In this document: piece by piece, positions 17,089 to 26,086 of the stretch
Layout of the letters: each line of letters begins with the position of its first letter
How positions within the stretch are numbered: position 1 is the stretch's first letter
NCBI GenBank assembly: GCA_016714905.1
Contig: JADKBW010000014.1
Coordinates: 31,551 to 95,550, forward strand
Source of the DNA: Flavobacterium sp.
GTDB taxonomy: Bacteria > Bacteroidota > Bacteroidia > Flavobacteriales > Flavobacteriaceae
Length of the DNA stretch: 64,000 nucleotides
Direction: 5' to 3'
Made by a program: the position numbers and the translations under genes
Notes under the pieces: model-generated
The model's database searches: none
What the model was told of the DNA's origin: nothing
Seen by the model: the letters and a program-made list of their open reading frames with translations, nothing else

Positions 17089-17838
17089 ATGAAAGTGAAA
17101 ACAATTTTGGTGTCACAACCGGAACCTAAAGTAGAAAACTCTCCGTACTTTGACTTGCAGCAGAAGCATAAAGTAAAAGTTGATTTCAGACCTTTTATTC
17201 ACGTTGAGGGCGTAAATGCTAAAGACGTACGATTACAAAAAATTGACCTTAACAATTACTCCGCAATTATTTTGACGAGTAAAAATTCTGTTGATCATTT
17301 TTTCAGAGTGGCAGAAGAGATGCGTTTTAAAGTTCCTGAAGGGCTGAAATATTTTTGTCAATCCGAAGCCATTGCGTTCTATTTGCAGAAATACGTTGTT
17401 TACAGAAAACGTAAAATTTATGTTGGTCAAAAAGATTTTGCTGACTTATCTCCATTAATCAAGAAATACAAAGACGAAAAGTTTTTGCTTCCTGCTTCTG
17501 ATCAATTGAATGCAGATGCACCACAGACGTTAAACAATCTTAAAGTTGATTGGACACAGGCTACTTTTTACAAAACAGTGATGAGTGACTTGTCAGATTT
17601 AGCGGATGTTTATTACGATATTTTGGCCTTCTTTAGTCCAACTGGGATTAAATCATTATTCATGAATTTTCCCGACTTCAAACAAAATGACACTCGAATC
17701 GCTGTTTTTGGCAGCACCACTCAAAAAGAAGCTTTAGAGCATGGTTTGCGAATTGATATATTGGCACCTACTCCAGAAACACCGTCTATGACCATGGCTT
17801 TGGAAAAATATATTGCTGAGGCAAATAAAGGAAAGTAA
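17089..17838 (+). CDS. hemD: Uroporphyrinogen-III synthase
   Basis: Closes hydroxymethylbilane with inversion of ring D to give uroporphyrinogen III in haem synthesis. 249 residues from the ATG at 17089; an upstream in-frame ATG would lie inside the DUF4271 gene and gives a non-homologous extension. Two lobes of the HemD fold are visible: YSAIILTSKNSVDHFF in the first and YDILAFFSPTGIKSLF in the second, followed by IAVFGSTTQKEALEHGL and TPETPSMTMALEKYI. A strong terminator follows. Confidence 0.88.
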   Translation: MKVKTILVSQPEPKVENSPYFDLQQKHKVKVDFRPFIHVEGVNAKDVRLQKIDLNNYSAIILTSKNSVDHFFRVAEEMRFKVPEGLKYFCQSEAIAFYLQKYVVYRKRKIYVGQKDFADLSPLIKKYKDEKFLLPASDQLNADAPQTLNNLKVDWTQATFYKTVMSDLSDLADVYYDILAFFSPTGIKSLFMNFPDFKQNDTRIAVFGSTTQKEALEHGLRIDILAPTPETPSMTMALEKYIAEANKGK

Positions 17839-17856
17839 AATATAATTATTATAAAA

Positions 17857-17887
17857 AAAAGAGTCTTCAATGAAGACTCTTTTTTTA
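17857..17887 (+). terminator. Intrinsic terminator after hemD
   Basis: 7-9 bp stem (GAGTCTTCA / TGAAGACTC) flanked by A and T runs. Confidence 0.9.
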
Positions 17888-17900
17888 TTGAACTATGTTT

Positions 17901-18253
17901 GAATGTAAACTTTCAACTGCACGGATTACCTGCGGTGATCCCAAATTGGGAGAACTGTCAACAAAACCTAGCCTTTTTCAAAGGCTTGTTTTTCTTTTTT
18001 AGAAACTGCTTTTGAAAGTAAACTTTACCACGCTGGGATTACCTCTGGTGATCCCTATTGGGGAGAACTGTCAATAAAACCTCGCCTTTTACAAAGGCTG
18101 TTTTTATTTTGTAGTAAATGCTTATGAAAGTAAACTTTCACCGACTGAGATTACCTCTGGTGATCCCTGTTGGAGAGAACTGTCAACAAAACCTAGCCTT
18201 TTCAAAGGCTTGTTTTTCTTTTTTAGAAACTGCTTTGAAAGTAAACTTTCAAC
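17901..18253 (+). repeat. Three ~112-bp tandem units plus a partial fourth, candidate small RNAs
   Basis: Units start at 17901, 18014 and 18126 (113, 112 and 111 bases), with a partial fourth from 18237. Each begins with a near-palindrome (GAAAGTAAACTTTCA). It continues with a hairpin of the form GGGATtACC-tct-GGTgATCCC, a conserved GGGAGAACTGTCAA, and a GCCTTT...AAAGGC stem followed by a long T tract, which is an intrinsic terminator. The ATCCC arm could also pair with the GGGA just downstream. No open frame is conserved between units. The order hairpin, conserved single strand, terminator suggests small non-coding RNAs on the plus strand. No named family is assigned. Confidence 0.75.
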
Positions 18254-18275
18254 GCAGTTTCTAAAAAAGAAAAAC
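18212..18275. repeat. Perfect 22-bp inverted repeat with palindromic loop
   Basis: Arms 18212-18233 and 18254-18275 are exact reverse complements. The 20-base spacer holds TTGAAAGTAAACTTTCAA, itself self-complementary. The right arm is also the T tract of the tRNA-Ser terminator on the minus strand. Confidence 0.9.
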
Positions 18276-18297
18276 CGAAGCTAACGCTTCGGTTTTA
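18263..18297 (-). terminator. Intrinsic terminator downstream of tRNA-Ser
   Basis: On the minus strand CCGAAGC-GTTA-GCTTCGG is followed by TTTTTCTTTTTT. Confidence 0.85.
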
Positions 18298-18300
18298 TTG

Positions 18301-18385
18301 CAGAGAGGAAGGGATTCGAACCCTCGATATGTTGCCATATACACGCTTTCCAAGCGTGCGCCTTCAGCCACTCGGCCACCTCTCT
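18301..18385 (-). tRNA. tRNA-Ser (GGA)
   Basis: 85-base type II tRNA. Acceptor arms AGAGAGG / CCTCTCT pair fully; the D-arm has GGCCGAGTGGC; the anticodon loop is CTTGGAAAG with anticodon GGA; a long variable arm follows, then the T-arm GGGTTCGAATCCC. CCA is not encoded. Confidence 0.96.
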
Positions 18386-18448
18386 ATTTAATTTTAAGGC
18401 TGCAAAGAACCATAAAAAATTCCGTTTAAGAAAATTAAATTCTAAAAA

Positions 18449-19474
18449 TTATGACATCTCTCCACGTATTGAAGTTTCAAAGATTGTTTTGAAAACATTG
18501 GGGGCGACCTTCTGCCCAAGAAGATACATTAACTTAGTAACCGCAGCTTCTGTAGTACAGTCTTTTCCGGAAATTACACCAATCTTCTTTAATGTTGAAC
18601 TGGTTTCGTATTGCCCCATATTGACACTACCGCCTGAACATTGTGTGACGTTTACAATTGGCAATCCCTTTTTGATAGCTTTCTTTAAAGTAGTTATAAA
18701 CCAATCGTCCGTTGGCGCATTTCCTGATCCATAGGTTTCAAGAATAGCGCCTTTCAAATTAGGAATATTCAAAATCGCAGAAAGTGTCGTTTCATTGAGT
18801 CCAGGGAACATCTTTATAATCACTACCTGATCTTCCAATTCTTTGTGAACCACTAATTTTTTATTTGATTTAGAAGGACTACTTTCTTGCATGACTTTCA
18901 GATGCACACCCGATTCAGCAATGGCAGGAAAATTAGGTGATGAAAAAGCATTGAAATGCTCCGCATTAATCTTTGTAGTTCGATTGCCACGATACAATTT
19001 ATATTCAAAATATAGACAAACTTCCTGAATTACAGGCTTATGCTTATGTTGCAATGACGCTATTTGTATGGCAGTGATCAAATTTTCTTTCGCATCGGTT
19101 CGCAAATCTCCAATGGGCAATTGTGATCCAGTAAATACCACTGGTTTAGATAAATTTTCAAGTAGAAAACTTAAAGCAGAAGCCGAATAAGACATCGTGT
19201 CAGAACCATGAAGCACAACAAACCCATCAAATTTGCTGTAGTTCTCTTCGATAATTGTCGCAATTTTAATCCACTTTGCAGGATTCATATTGGAGGAATC
19301 AATCGGCGTTTCAAACGAAATCGTCTCAATTTGACAATCCAATTGTTTCAGTTCAGGAATGTTTTGAAGTAGTTCAGAAAAGTTGAATGCTTTTAATGCA
19401 CCGGAATCAAAGTCTTTGACCATCCCGATTGTACCACCAGTATAGATCAAAAGAATATTTGGCTTAGTGAGCAT
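18449..19474 (-). CDS. ansA: L-asparaginase, type I
   Basis: Hydrolyses asparagine to aspartate and ammonia in the cytoplasm. 341 residues, no signal peptide, which fits the type I enzyme. The first catalytic Thr lies in YTGGTIGMV (residues 11-19); the second signature HGSDTM is at 89-94 (VVLHGSDTMSYSASAL). Later conserved stretches include VVFTGSQLPIGDLRTDAKENL and the allosteric-region-like GAILETYGSGNAPTD. The start overlaps the 3' end of the upstream acyltransferase gene by 11 bases, so the pair is translationally coupled. Confidence 0.94.
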   Translation of the reverse strand: MLTKPNILLIYTGGTIGMVKDFDSGALKAFNFSELLQNIPELKQLDCQIETISFETPIDSSNMNPAKWIKIATIIEENYSKFDGFVVLHGSDTMSYSASALSFLLENLSKPVVFTGSQLPIGDLRTDAKENLITAIQIASLQHKHKPVIQEVCLYFEYKLYRGNRTTKINAEHFNAFSSPNFPAIAESGVHLKVMQESSPSKSNKKLVVHKELEDQVVIIKMFPGLNETTLSAILNIPNLKGAILETYGSGNAPTDDWFITTLKKAIKKGLPIVNVTQCSGGSVNMGQYETSSTLKKIGVISGKDCTTEAAVTKLMYLLGQKVAPNVFKTIFETSIRGEMS

Positions 19475-20600
19475 TCTGATATCGTAGTTTATTTACAACA
19501 GGATTCGCATACATGTTTAGAAAACCTTCTAAAGCTACCGGATTGTTTTGGTCTATCTTAATTTCCAATCGACGTTCGAAAAGTTGCTTTTCGTTTTCTG
19601 TATAAAAATCAACAAATTGATTTGTTTTATGAAGTATATCGTAAGCAATATAATTGGTTGGCCATAGTTTGTAACTAGTCAAAATAGAATCATCTATAGC
19701 TTGAGCTAAGGCTTGAATTTGCTTATTAGAATTGTCATTTTCAGCAGCAATAACGTCTAACTCATGATCTAAAACATCGCCAATATGAATATGAATTCGT
19801 TTCTTCTGACCCATGATTCCACTCAGTAAAGTCATGAAATCTTCGTTCTTCTCCTTAATATAAACCTCGTTATTTGCTTCCGCCATCAATTGCGGCATTT
19901 TGAGCGCGTCAGTGGGATCGTACTCATATGAAATCGATACCGGAACTACTTTGATTTTCTTAAAGTAGTCCATCAAATTTTCTTCATCAGATCCCATGGC
20001 CAGCATTTTCAATACCCCCGGATGTGTTGCGTCGTTCCCGTCTTTGGTTCGTCCTTCTCGCTGCGCAATCCAAACCGATCGATTTTCGCGAAGCAAAAGC
20101 TGACCAATGTACTCCGACATCAATTTTGAACTTTGCAACAATTCTCTTGGCGGCAAACCACGCTGAACCAAGAAATTTCTATTCAGCTTAGACAACGTTA
20201 GCAAAAACGACTTCTTCACTAAGTTATCTCCAATCGCCGAAGCTGTCATGACTAAACCGTGCGTAAATAAAGAGGCGTTCAACAAAGAAGTGTCTAGGAT
20301 AATGTCTCTATGATTGGAAATAAAAAGGTAGGCCGTGTTCTTTTCTAATTTTTCAAATCCTGAGGTAGTCAGTCCGTCGGAACTTTTCGCTAAGACTCTT
20401 TGAACCGATTGATAAATAAAATTACATTGAAAATCACGGATGGAATGTGTCTTTAACAACTGCTCTTTCCATACTTCGTCGGGCATTTCTGGGAAGGTGA
20501 AATTCATCAACGCTTTCATCATTGGATGATTGATTGAGGAGCGAATTCCCTCATTTATCTCAGCATCGTAAAACGGACGAATGGCATCAAATTTTTGCAT
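19464..20600 (-). CDS. Glycerol-3-phosphate acyltransferase-like protein (PlsC/PlsB domain)
   Basis: 378-residue acyltransferase. The catalytic HX4D motif is NHRDIILD at residues 96-103 (YLFISNHRDIILDTSLL), and the substrate-binding EGRTKDG region follows (WIAQREGRTKDGND), with VVPVSISYEYDPTD as the fourth block. This architecture belongs to the LPLAT family that acylates glycerol-3-phosphate or lysophosphatidate during phospholipid synthesis at the inner membrane. It resembles the acyltransferase part of PlsB more than the short PlsC. It overlaps ansA by 11 bases. Confidence 0.85.
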   Translation of the reverse strand: MQKFDAIRPFYDAEINEGIRSSINHPMMKALMNFTFPEMPDEVWKEQLLKTHSIRDFQCNFIYQSVQRVLAKSSDGLTTSGFEKLEKNTAYLFISNHRDIILDTSLLNASLFTHGLVMTASAIGDNLVKKSFLLTLSKLNRNFLVQRGLPPRELLQSSKLMSEYIGQLLLRENRSVWIAQREGRTKDGNDATHPGVLKMLAMGSDEENLMDYFKKIKVVPVSISYEYDPTDALKMPQLMAEANNEVYIKEKNEDFMTLLSGIMGQKKRIHIHIGDVLDHELDVIAAENDNSNKQIQALAQAIDDSILTSYKLWPTNYIAYDILHKTNQFVDFYTENEKQLFERRLEIKIDQNNPVALEGFLNMYANPVVNKLRYQNAH

Positions 20601-20665
20601 CGAATAAATTCATTTTATTTAACAAAAGAACAAAATTTATTGACAACTTTTGCTGTTTTTTTACT

Positions 20666-21435
20666 TTAAATGCGGAATACGTCTTTAGAATTTTGCGTCG
20701 TTATATCTGCTATTTCATCTGCCGACAGCAAATAAATCTCGGCTAATTTCTGCACTACATTGACAATATAACTGCTTTCATTTCGCTTGCCTCGATAGGG
20801 AATGGGCGCTAAATAAGGGGAATCAGTTTCTAGAACAATATGTTCAATATCTATTTGATCTAAAAACTGATCTATTTTTCCGTTTTTAAACGTGACAACG
20901 CCTCCAATTCCAAGTTTCATATTGAAGGAAATGGCGCGCAAAGCTTGTTCATATGTTCCGGTGAAACAATGAAAAATTCCAAATAAGTCGTCTCCTTTTT
21001 CAGATTCTAACACCTCAAAAATTTCATCGAACGCATCTCTACAATGAATGACGATGGCAATTTGTGCTTTTTGGCCAATTGAATTTGGTGTTTAAAAGCA
21101 AACTGCTGCTCCTTTAAATGGGTTTTATCCCAATACAAATCGATGCCAATTTCGCCAATGGCAAAGAACTTTCTTTTCGCTAATTCCGCTTCAACGTGCT
21201 TTAATTCAGCCTCGTAATTTTCTTTCACATAGGTTGGATGCAAACCCATCATCAGAAACACATTTTCCGGATAAGCTTTTTCTAAATCATACATCGATTG
21301 TGTACACGAAGAATCAATCGCAGGTACAAAAAACCTTGTCACACCTTGATTGATGGCGCGTTGCATCATTTCGTTTCTGTCCAAATCAAATTCTTCGCTG
21401 TAAAGATGGGTGTGCGTATCAGTAATTATCATCAT
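20666..21435 (-). CDS. tatD: TatD family metal-dependent hydrolase, frameshifted
   Basis: TatD-type DNase of the amidohydrolase fold. Motifs in order across two frames: ITDTHTHLY, GEIGIDLYWD, then after the break IHCRDAFDE, FHCFTGTYEQA and VLETDSPYLAP. The frame is lost near 21056, where one base is missing after KKHKLP; restoring it gives one continuous ~257-residue protein of normal length. The start is set at the ATG at 21435 just before IITDTHTH. Because the residues on both sides of the break are fully conserved, a sequence error or very recent mutation is likely. Confidence 0.85.
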
Positions 21436-21527
21436 GGAGAAAGGCAAATTTTTATGCCCCAAAATTACAATTAAAACCAAACTATTCGCGAAAACTTTAC
21501 GACCTTAGCGCCAAAGCGACAGAAAAA

Positions 21528-21965
21528 ATGAAACACCTTCAAGACCTTCTCAAAAAAGAAAAATACACTAAGATCAATTTTAAGGTCACCAAAACACAAC
21601 ATCTACTTCTCAAAGCCAGTATTAATGGTGTTAAGGGGAATTTCATTTTAGATACTGGAGCCAGTAATAGTTGTGTTGGATTTGAAAGTATCGAACTATT
21701 TCAACTCACCGCCGGGAAATCAAAAACCAAAGCCGCTGGTGCTGGAGCGACTGGAATGTTTACACAAATTGCCAAGAGCAATCAGTTGCAAATTGGCCGT
21801 TGGAAGAACAAGAATTTTCATTTGGTGATTTTTGATTTATCACATGTTAATGAAGCACTCACCCAACACAAAACTAAACCCGTTCAAGGCATCATCGGTG
21901 CCGATGTGCTGTTAGAGGGAAAGGCGATTATTGATTATTATAATCATTGTTTGTACCTTCATTAA
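21528..21965 (+). CDS. Retropepsin-like aspartic protease domain protein
   Basis: 145-residue clan AA aspartic-protease-like protein with the active-site motif FILDTGASNSCV (Asp42-Thr-Gly) and the second conserved block VQGIIGADVLLEGKAIIDYYN. One copy of the fold means it would act as a dimer. There is no signal peptide, so it is probably cytoplasmic. Such short standalone proteins are widespread in Bacteroidota but their targets are unknown. Confidence 0.82.
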   Translation: MKHLQDLLKKEKYTKINFKVTKTQHLLLKASINGVKGNFILDTGASNSCVGFESIELFQLTAGKSKTKAAGAGATGMFTQIAKSNQLQIGRWKNKNFHLVIFDLSHVNEALTQHKTKPVQGIIGADVLLEGKAIIDYYNHCLYLH

Positions 21966-22063
21966 ATCAAATTCTCGATGAAACCCATCGAATTCTCATT
22001 GAAATTGGCAGATCCGCTTTCGCTCATTTATATTTTATACATTTGATTTCTAACTTTTGTATC

Positions 22064-24676
22064 ATGAAAAAAAATTACCGCTTTTTGTCTTTGTTTTTTG
22101 GGTTGATGTTAAGCACCATCTCGTACGGACAAATCTCTGCTGCCGATGACACTTTTGGTGTTGTTTATGGCGCATCCAATGTGACTGCAGGAAATGTGTT
22201 GCTCAATGACGTATTGAATAGTGCACCAGCAACACTAAGTACCGTAACCATTACACAACTCACCTCAACCAATGCTGGCGTTTCAATTTCGGGAACTGAT
22301 GTTGTTGTCGCTGGAGGCACGCCACGAGGCAGCTACACTTTAACGTATAAAATTTGTTCTATTGCGAATCCGCTGCTTTGTGCAACTGGAACAGTCACCA
22401 TCAATACGCAATTGATTGCCAATCCTGATACTATTTATATAAGTCCTTGTTGGGGTGGCACCATTGGAAATGTTCTTGGAAGCGGAACTAATGTAGATTT
22501 CATTGACACTTTAAATGGCGTGCCGGCTGTTTTGACTTCTTATTTCACCCAACCCGGAAATATTCTTGTTCCTGCCGATGTGGTCATCACTGATTTATCA
22601 AATTATCCTGAATTTACTATTGATAGTAGTGGAAATATTAATTATTTTGGATCCCCATTCTTCCCAACGCAATATACTTTAACCTATCAATTATGTGAAA
22701 TAGCACATCCTTCAAATTGTAGTATCGGCTATGTAACAATAAATTTCTTTCCGCCCTATCTTTTTGCTGGAGATGATGATTTCTCATTTAATCCAATTGA
22801 TAATACTACAGGTGGTGTAGCTGGAAATGTTTTGATAAATGATTTTAGCGAATGCTCAGGACCTTTAAGTTCCTCAAATAGTACTGTTTTCACAAACAGC
22901 ATTCCTGCAGGTTTGTCAATAGATCCCGATGGAAATGTATTGGTCTCTCCAGGGACATCTCCCGGAACTTATGTATTCAATTATACCGTTTGTGAAAACT
23001 TTTTCGGATCTTGTGGTTCTGCAAATGTATTTATAACCGTAACTGGTCCTTCCGTATTAGTAGCCAACTATGATGATTTTGGTGCGCCTAATTATCCGAA
23101 CACAACAACCGCAAGTGTATTGACCAATGACACATTTAACGGCAACCCTTTTTCATCATCGGATGTCATCTTAACGCCGTTAAATAATCCAGCTGGTTTT
23201 ACTTTAAATTCTAACGGGACGATTACCATTGCGCCAACTGTTCCAGAGGAAACCTATGTTATTCCTTATCAAATATGCGCCGCTTCTAATCCGAGTGATT
23301 GCTATGTCAATTATGCTTACGTAGTCGTATTGAAAAACCGAATCATTGGTAAAATTAAATATGATGCAACAGCAAATGGCTGTGATGCGAGCGATGCTTA
23401 TCTAAATAATATCACAGTGCAAAATGTAAATGGTTCCAGTACATATGTAAGTACCACTCGTTCTTATGCCGCAGGAGAATATTACCTAATTGGAGATAAC
23501 GGAACTAATACCGTTTCTGTTACTGGTTTACCTCCTTATTTTACAGTAACTCCAGCAACACAGGTTTTTAATTTTAGCACGCCTGGAACCACAACCTCCC
23601 CCGATTTTTGTGTAGTTGCCAATAGCAACGTCGACGATGTAGAAATTGTTCTTATTCCATTATTTAATGTCGTACCTGGTCTTCCGGCTTTCTATAATAT
23701 CTGGTTTAAGAACAACGGAAGTACCACGCTGAATGGTCAAGTAACTTTTCAGTTCGACAATACAAAAATGTCCTTTTTGTCCAGTAGTCCTTCACCAAAT
23801 ACAATAACTACAAACACTTTGGTTTTTAATTATTCGAATTTAGCTCCATTTGAAAACAGGTTGATCAACAATGTGAAATTCCAAGTGGACATCCCACCTA
23901 CAGTAGATTTAGGTCAAGTCATTACTTTTGCGGGAGATATTTCGCCTGTTGCCTCAGATTATACACCCGTCAACAATAGTAGTGAGGTAAGCCAAACCGT
24001 CGTTAACTCGCAAGACCCCAATGATATTATAGTTCATGAAGGTGCATCAATCACATTAGCAAAAGCGCAGCAAGATTATTTACACTACACCATTCGATTT
24101 CAAAACATTGGAACTTCAGACGCCATCAACGTTAAAGTGATCAATGATTTAGATGCTAAATTAGATTGGAGCACATTCCAGCTAATTAGTACCAGTCACA
24201 ATTGTAGGATAAAAAACAAAAACAATCGCAACGAATTTATTTTTGAAGGAATCAATTTACCGGGAACTACCAACGAGCCTTTAAGTCATGGTTACATCAC
24301 CTATAAAATAAAAGCAATCACTTCCATTGCTGTTGGAGATGTGATTCCTAATAGTGCTAATATCTACTTTGATTTCAACGCACCTATCGCGACCAATATT
24401 GCAACCACGACCATAACCCCAAATTTAGGGACTGAGAATTTTGCTTTCAGCGATTTCAATTACTTTCCAAATCCAGTAAAAAACATTTTGTTTCTAAAAA
24501 ACACGAAAACGATAAATTCAGTTGAAATTACTTCTCTAGTTGGGCAAACAGTGCTTTCTAAAAAAGTAATGGAAGTACAAGCAGAAATTAATTTAACCGA
24601 CCTGGCAAATGGAATTTATTTCGTAAAAGTTAACTCTGAAAATCAAGAAAAAACGATAAAAATCGTCAAAGAATAA
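22064..24676 (+). CDS. Large T9SS type A sorting domain protein with Ig-like repeats
   Basis: 870-residue secreted protein. The start at 22064 gives a clear signal peptide (ending TISYGQ); an upstream frame extending to 21947 has none and overlaps the previous gene. Four or five repeated ~90-residue segments follow a common pattern (FGVVYGASNVTAGNVLLND, YTLTYKICSIANP, VFNYTVCENFFGSCG), resembling Ig-like adhesin modules. Around residues 560-780 lies a DUF11/CARDB-like conserved repeat part (YTIRFQNIGTSDAINVKV, SANIYFDFNAPI). The last ~75 residues are the sorting domain (YFPNPVKNILFL, LANGIYFVKV). Probably a surface adhesin or matrix protein. Confidence 0.85.
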   Translation: MKKNYRFLSLFFGLMLSTISYGQISAADDTFGVVYGASNVTAGNVLLNDVLNSAPATLSTVTITQLTSTNAGVSISGTDVVVAGGTPRGSYTLTYKICSIANPLLCATGTVTINTQLIANPDTIYISPCWGGTIGNVLGSGTNVDFIDTLNGVPAVLTSYFTQPGNILVPADVVITDLSNYPEFTIDSSGNINYFGSPFFPTQYTLTYQLCEIAHPSNCSIGYVTINFFPPYLFAGDDDFSFNPIDNTTGGVAGNVLINDFSECSGPLSSSNSTVFTNSIPAGLSIDPDGNVLVSPGTSPGTYVFNYTVCENFFGSCGSANVFITVTGPSVLVANYDDFGAPNYPNTTTASVLTNDTFNGNPFSSSDVILTPLNNPAGFTLNSNGTITIAPTVPEETYVIPYQICAASNPSDCYVNYAYVVVLKNRIIGKIKYDATANGCDASDAYLNNITVQNVNGSSTYVSTTRSYAAGEYYLIGDNGTNTVSVTGLPPYFTVTPATQVFNFSTPGTTTSPDFCVVANSNVDDVEIVLIPLFNVVPGLPAFYNIWFKNNGSTTLNGQVTFQFDNTKMSFLSSSPSPNTITTNTLVFNYSNLAPFENRLINNVKFQVDIPPTVDLGQVITFAGDISPVASDYTPVNNSSEVSQTVVNSQDPNDIIVHEGASITLAKAQQDYLHYTIRFQNIGTSDAINVKVINDLDAKLDWSTFQLISTSHNCRIKNKNNRNEFIFEGINLPGTTNEPLSHGYITYKIKAITSIAVGDVIPNSANIYFDFNAPIATNIATTTITPNLGTENFAFSDFNYFPNPVKNILFLKNTKTINSVEITSLVGQTVLSKKVMEVQAEINLTDLANGIYFVKVNSENQEKTIKIVKE

Positions 24677-24694
24677 TTCTTAACATAAAATGTC

Positions 24695-24723
24695 AAAAGC
24701 CATCTATTTTAGGTGGCTTTTTT
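24695..24723. terminator. Bidirectional terminator
   Basis: Stem AAAAGCCA...TGGCTTTT with A run on one side and T run on the other; it overlaps the stop codon of the convergent MFS gene. Confidence 0.8.
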
Positions 24724-25930
24724 GCTTCTTAAAAGAAAAGTACGCAATCACCAAACTCACCAACATCAAGAAACCGCCCAAAACAAATGGCGCTCCGGCA
24801 AACTCAAACGGTGCCTCATCATGGGTGAAATAATAAAAAATTCCAGACATCACGGGTGGACCGATAATCGCACTCGCACTCATTAAGCTTGATAAAGTCC
24901 CTTGAATTTCTCCTTGCTCAGTAGGTAGCACCTGACTCGAAACCACAGACTGCATCGCTGGACCAGCAATGCCTCCCAAACAATATGGAATTAAAAACAC
25001 AAACACCATCCAACTTTGCGTTGCCGATGCAAACAAAAACATACCTACCGCATATAAGATGATCCCAACATAAATACTATTGACGTTGCCCAACTTCGGA
25101 TTAATCCATCGAATCAAAACACCTTGAACCAATCCCACCAGAAGTCCGATGATTCCAAATGATATTCCAACCATTTTTTCGTCCCAACCAAATCGAAACA
25201 TCGTATAATAACTCCAATTACTTTGCACTGCATGAGAAGCGACGTACAAAATAAAAATCGCCGACATCAGTCCAAATAATGTCGGATGTTTTCGCAACCG
25301 CAACAAAGCACCAACTGGATTGGCACGCTTCCATTCGAATTTTCTACGATTTTCTTTCGCCAACGATTCAGGTAATATAAAATATCCGTAAATAAAGTTA
25401 ACAAAACACAAAACTGCCGCGGCATAAAAAGGAACTCTTGCTCCAAAATGGCCCAACAAACCGCCAATCACTGGACCGATGATGAAGCCCAGACCAAACG
25501 CAGCGCCAATCATTCCGAAGTTCTTGGCTCTGTTTTCCGGTGTACTGATATCTGCTATATACGCCGATGCGGTCGTGATACTCGCCCCGGTGAGTCCCGC
25601 TATAATTCGTCCAATAAAGAGCCAAGTAATTGTTGGTGCGAAGGAAAGTAAAACATAATCTAGGGCAAAAGCGAAAAGTGAAATCAAGATAATCGGTCGT
25701 CGCCCGTATTGATCGCTCAAATTTCCAATCAATGGCGCAAAAATAAATTGAGTAAACGCATACGCAAATCCTAACCAGCCGCCGTATTTTGCGGCTTCAC
25801 TAATATCACCTTGAATCAATTCTTCAATCAATTTGGGAATCACTGGAATGATAATGCCCCAACCCGTGATGTCAATCAACATGGTGATAAAAATAAATCC
25901 GATCGCGGCTGATTTCTGGTTCTTTTTCAT
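24704..25930 (-). CDS. MFS transporter, TetA-like (TCR family)
   Basis: 408-residue major facilitator with 12 predicted membrane helices. The loop 2-3 signature is GNLSDQYGRRPIIL and the antiporter-type motif C appears as GFIIGPVIGGLLG. This is the drug:H+ antiporter layout of TetA-like exporters. The start at 25930 is used because MKKNQKSAAIGFIFITMLID matches the family beginning; the upstream frame extension is GC-rich repeat sequence. Tetracycline as substrate is not proven. Confidence 0.88.
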   Translation of the reverse strand: MKKNQKSAAIGFIFITMLIDITGWGIIIPVIPKLIEELIQGDISEAAKYGGWLGFAYAFTQFIFAPLIGNLSDQYGRRPIILISLFAFALDYVLLSFAPTITWLFIGRIIAGLTGASITTASAYIADISTPENRAKNFGMIGAAFGLGFIIGPVIGGLLGHFGARVPFYAAAVLCFVNFIYGYFILPESLAKENRRKFEWKRANPVGALLRLRKHPTLFGLMSAIFILYVASHAVQSNWSYYTMFRFGWDEKMVGISFGIIGLLVGLVQGVLIRWINPKLGNVNSIYVGIILYAVGMFLFASATQSWMVFVFLIPYCLGGIAGPAMQSVVSSQVLPTEQGEIQGTLSSLMSASAIIGPPVMSGIFYYFTHDEAPFEFAGAPFVLGGFLMLVSLVIAYFSFKKQKSHLK

Positions 25931-25940
25931 AATGAATTTT

Positions 25941-26024
25941 TGGGCGTGTCCCGGCGTCGTTCCTCCTTGGGTCGCGTCTTCCGCAGTGCGCGGCACTTTG
26001 CTGCAACCGCTCACGCAAACACGC
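25941..26024 (+). repeat. GC-rich dispersed intergenic element, family B
   Basis: Begins TGGGCGTGTCCC and ends ACACGCA, with internal GGGTC, TCCGC and CCGCTC blocks shared in order with the element at 41091-41180. Its G+C stands out from the AT-rich surroundings. It lies immediately upstream of the MFS start codon. Confidence 0.6.
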
Positions 26025-26033
26025 AAATAAACA

Positions 26034-26066
26034 AAAAATCCCAAACTCTTTTTGAATTTGGGATTT
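26034..26066 (-). terminator. Intrinsic terminator of the sucA-sucB unit
   Basis: 10-bp stem (AAATCCCAAA / TTTGGGATTT); on the minus strand it is followed by a T run. Confidence 0.75.
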
Positions 26067-26086
26067 GAATTTTGGGATTTAATTTC

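Noticed and set aside
17901..18253. CRISPR array
   Set aside because: Units are ~112 bp and similar along their whole length; there is no short repeat with unique spacers and no cas gene.
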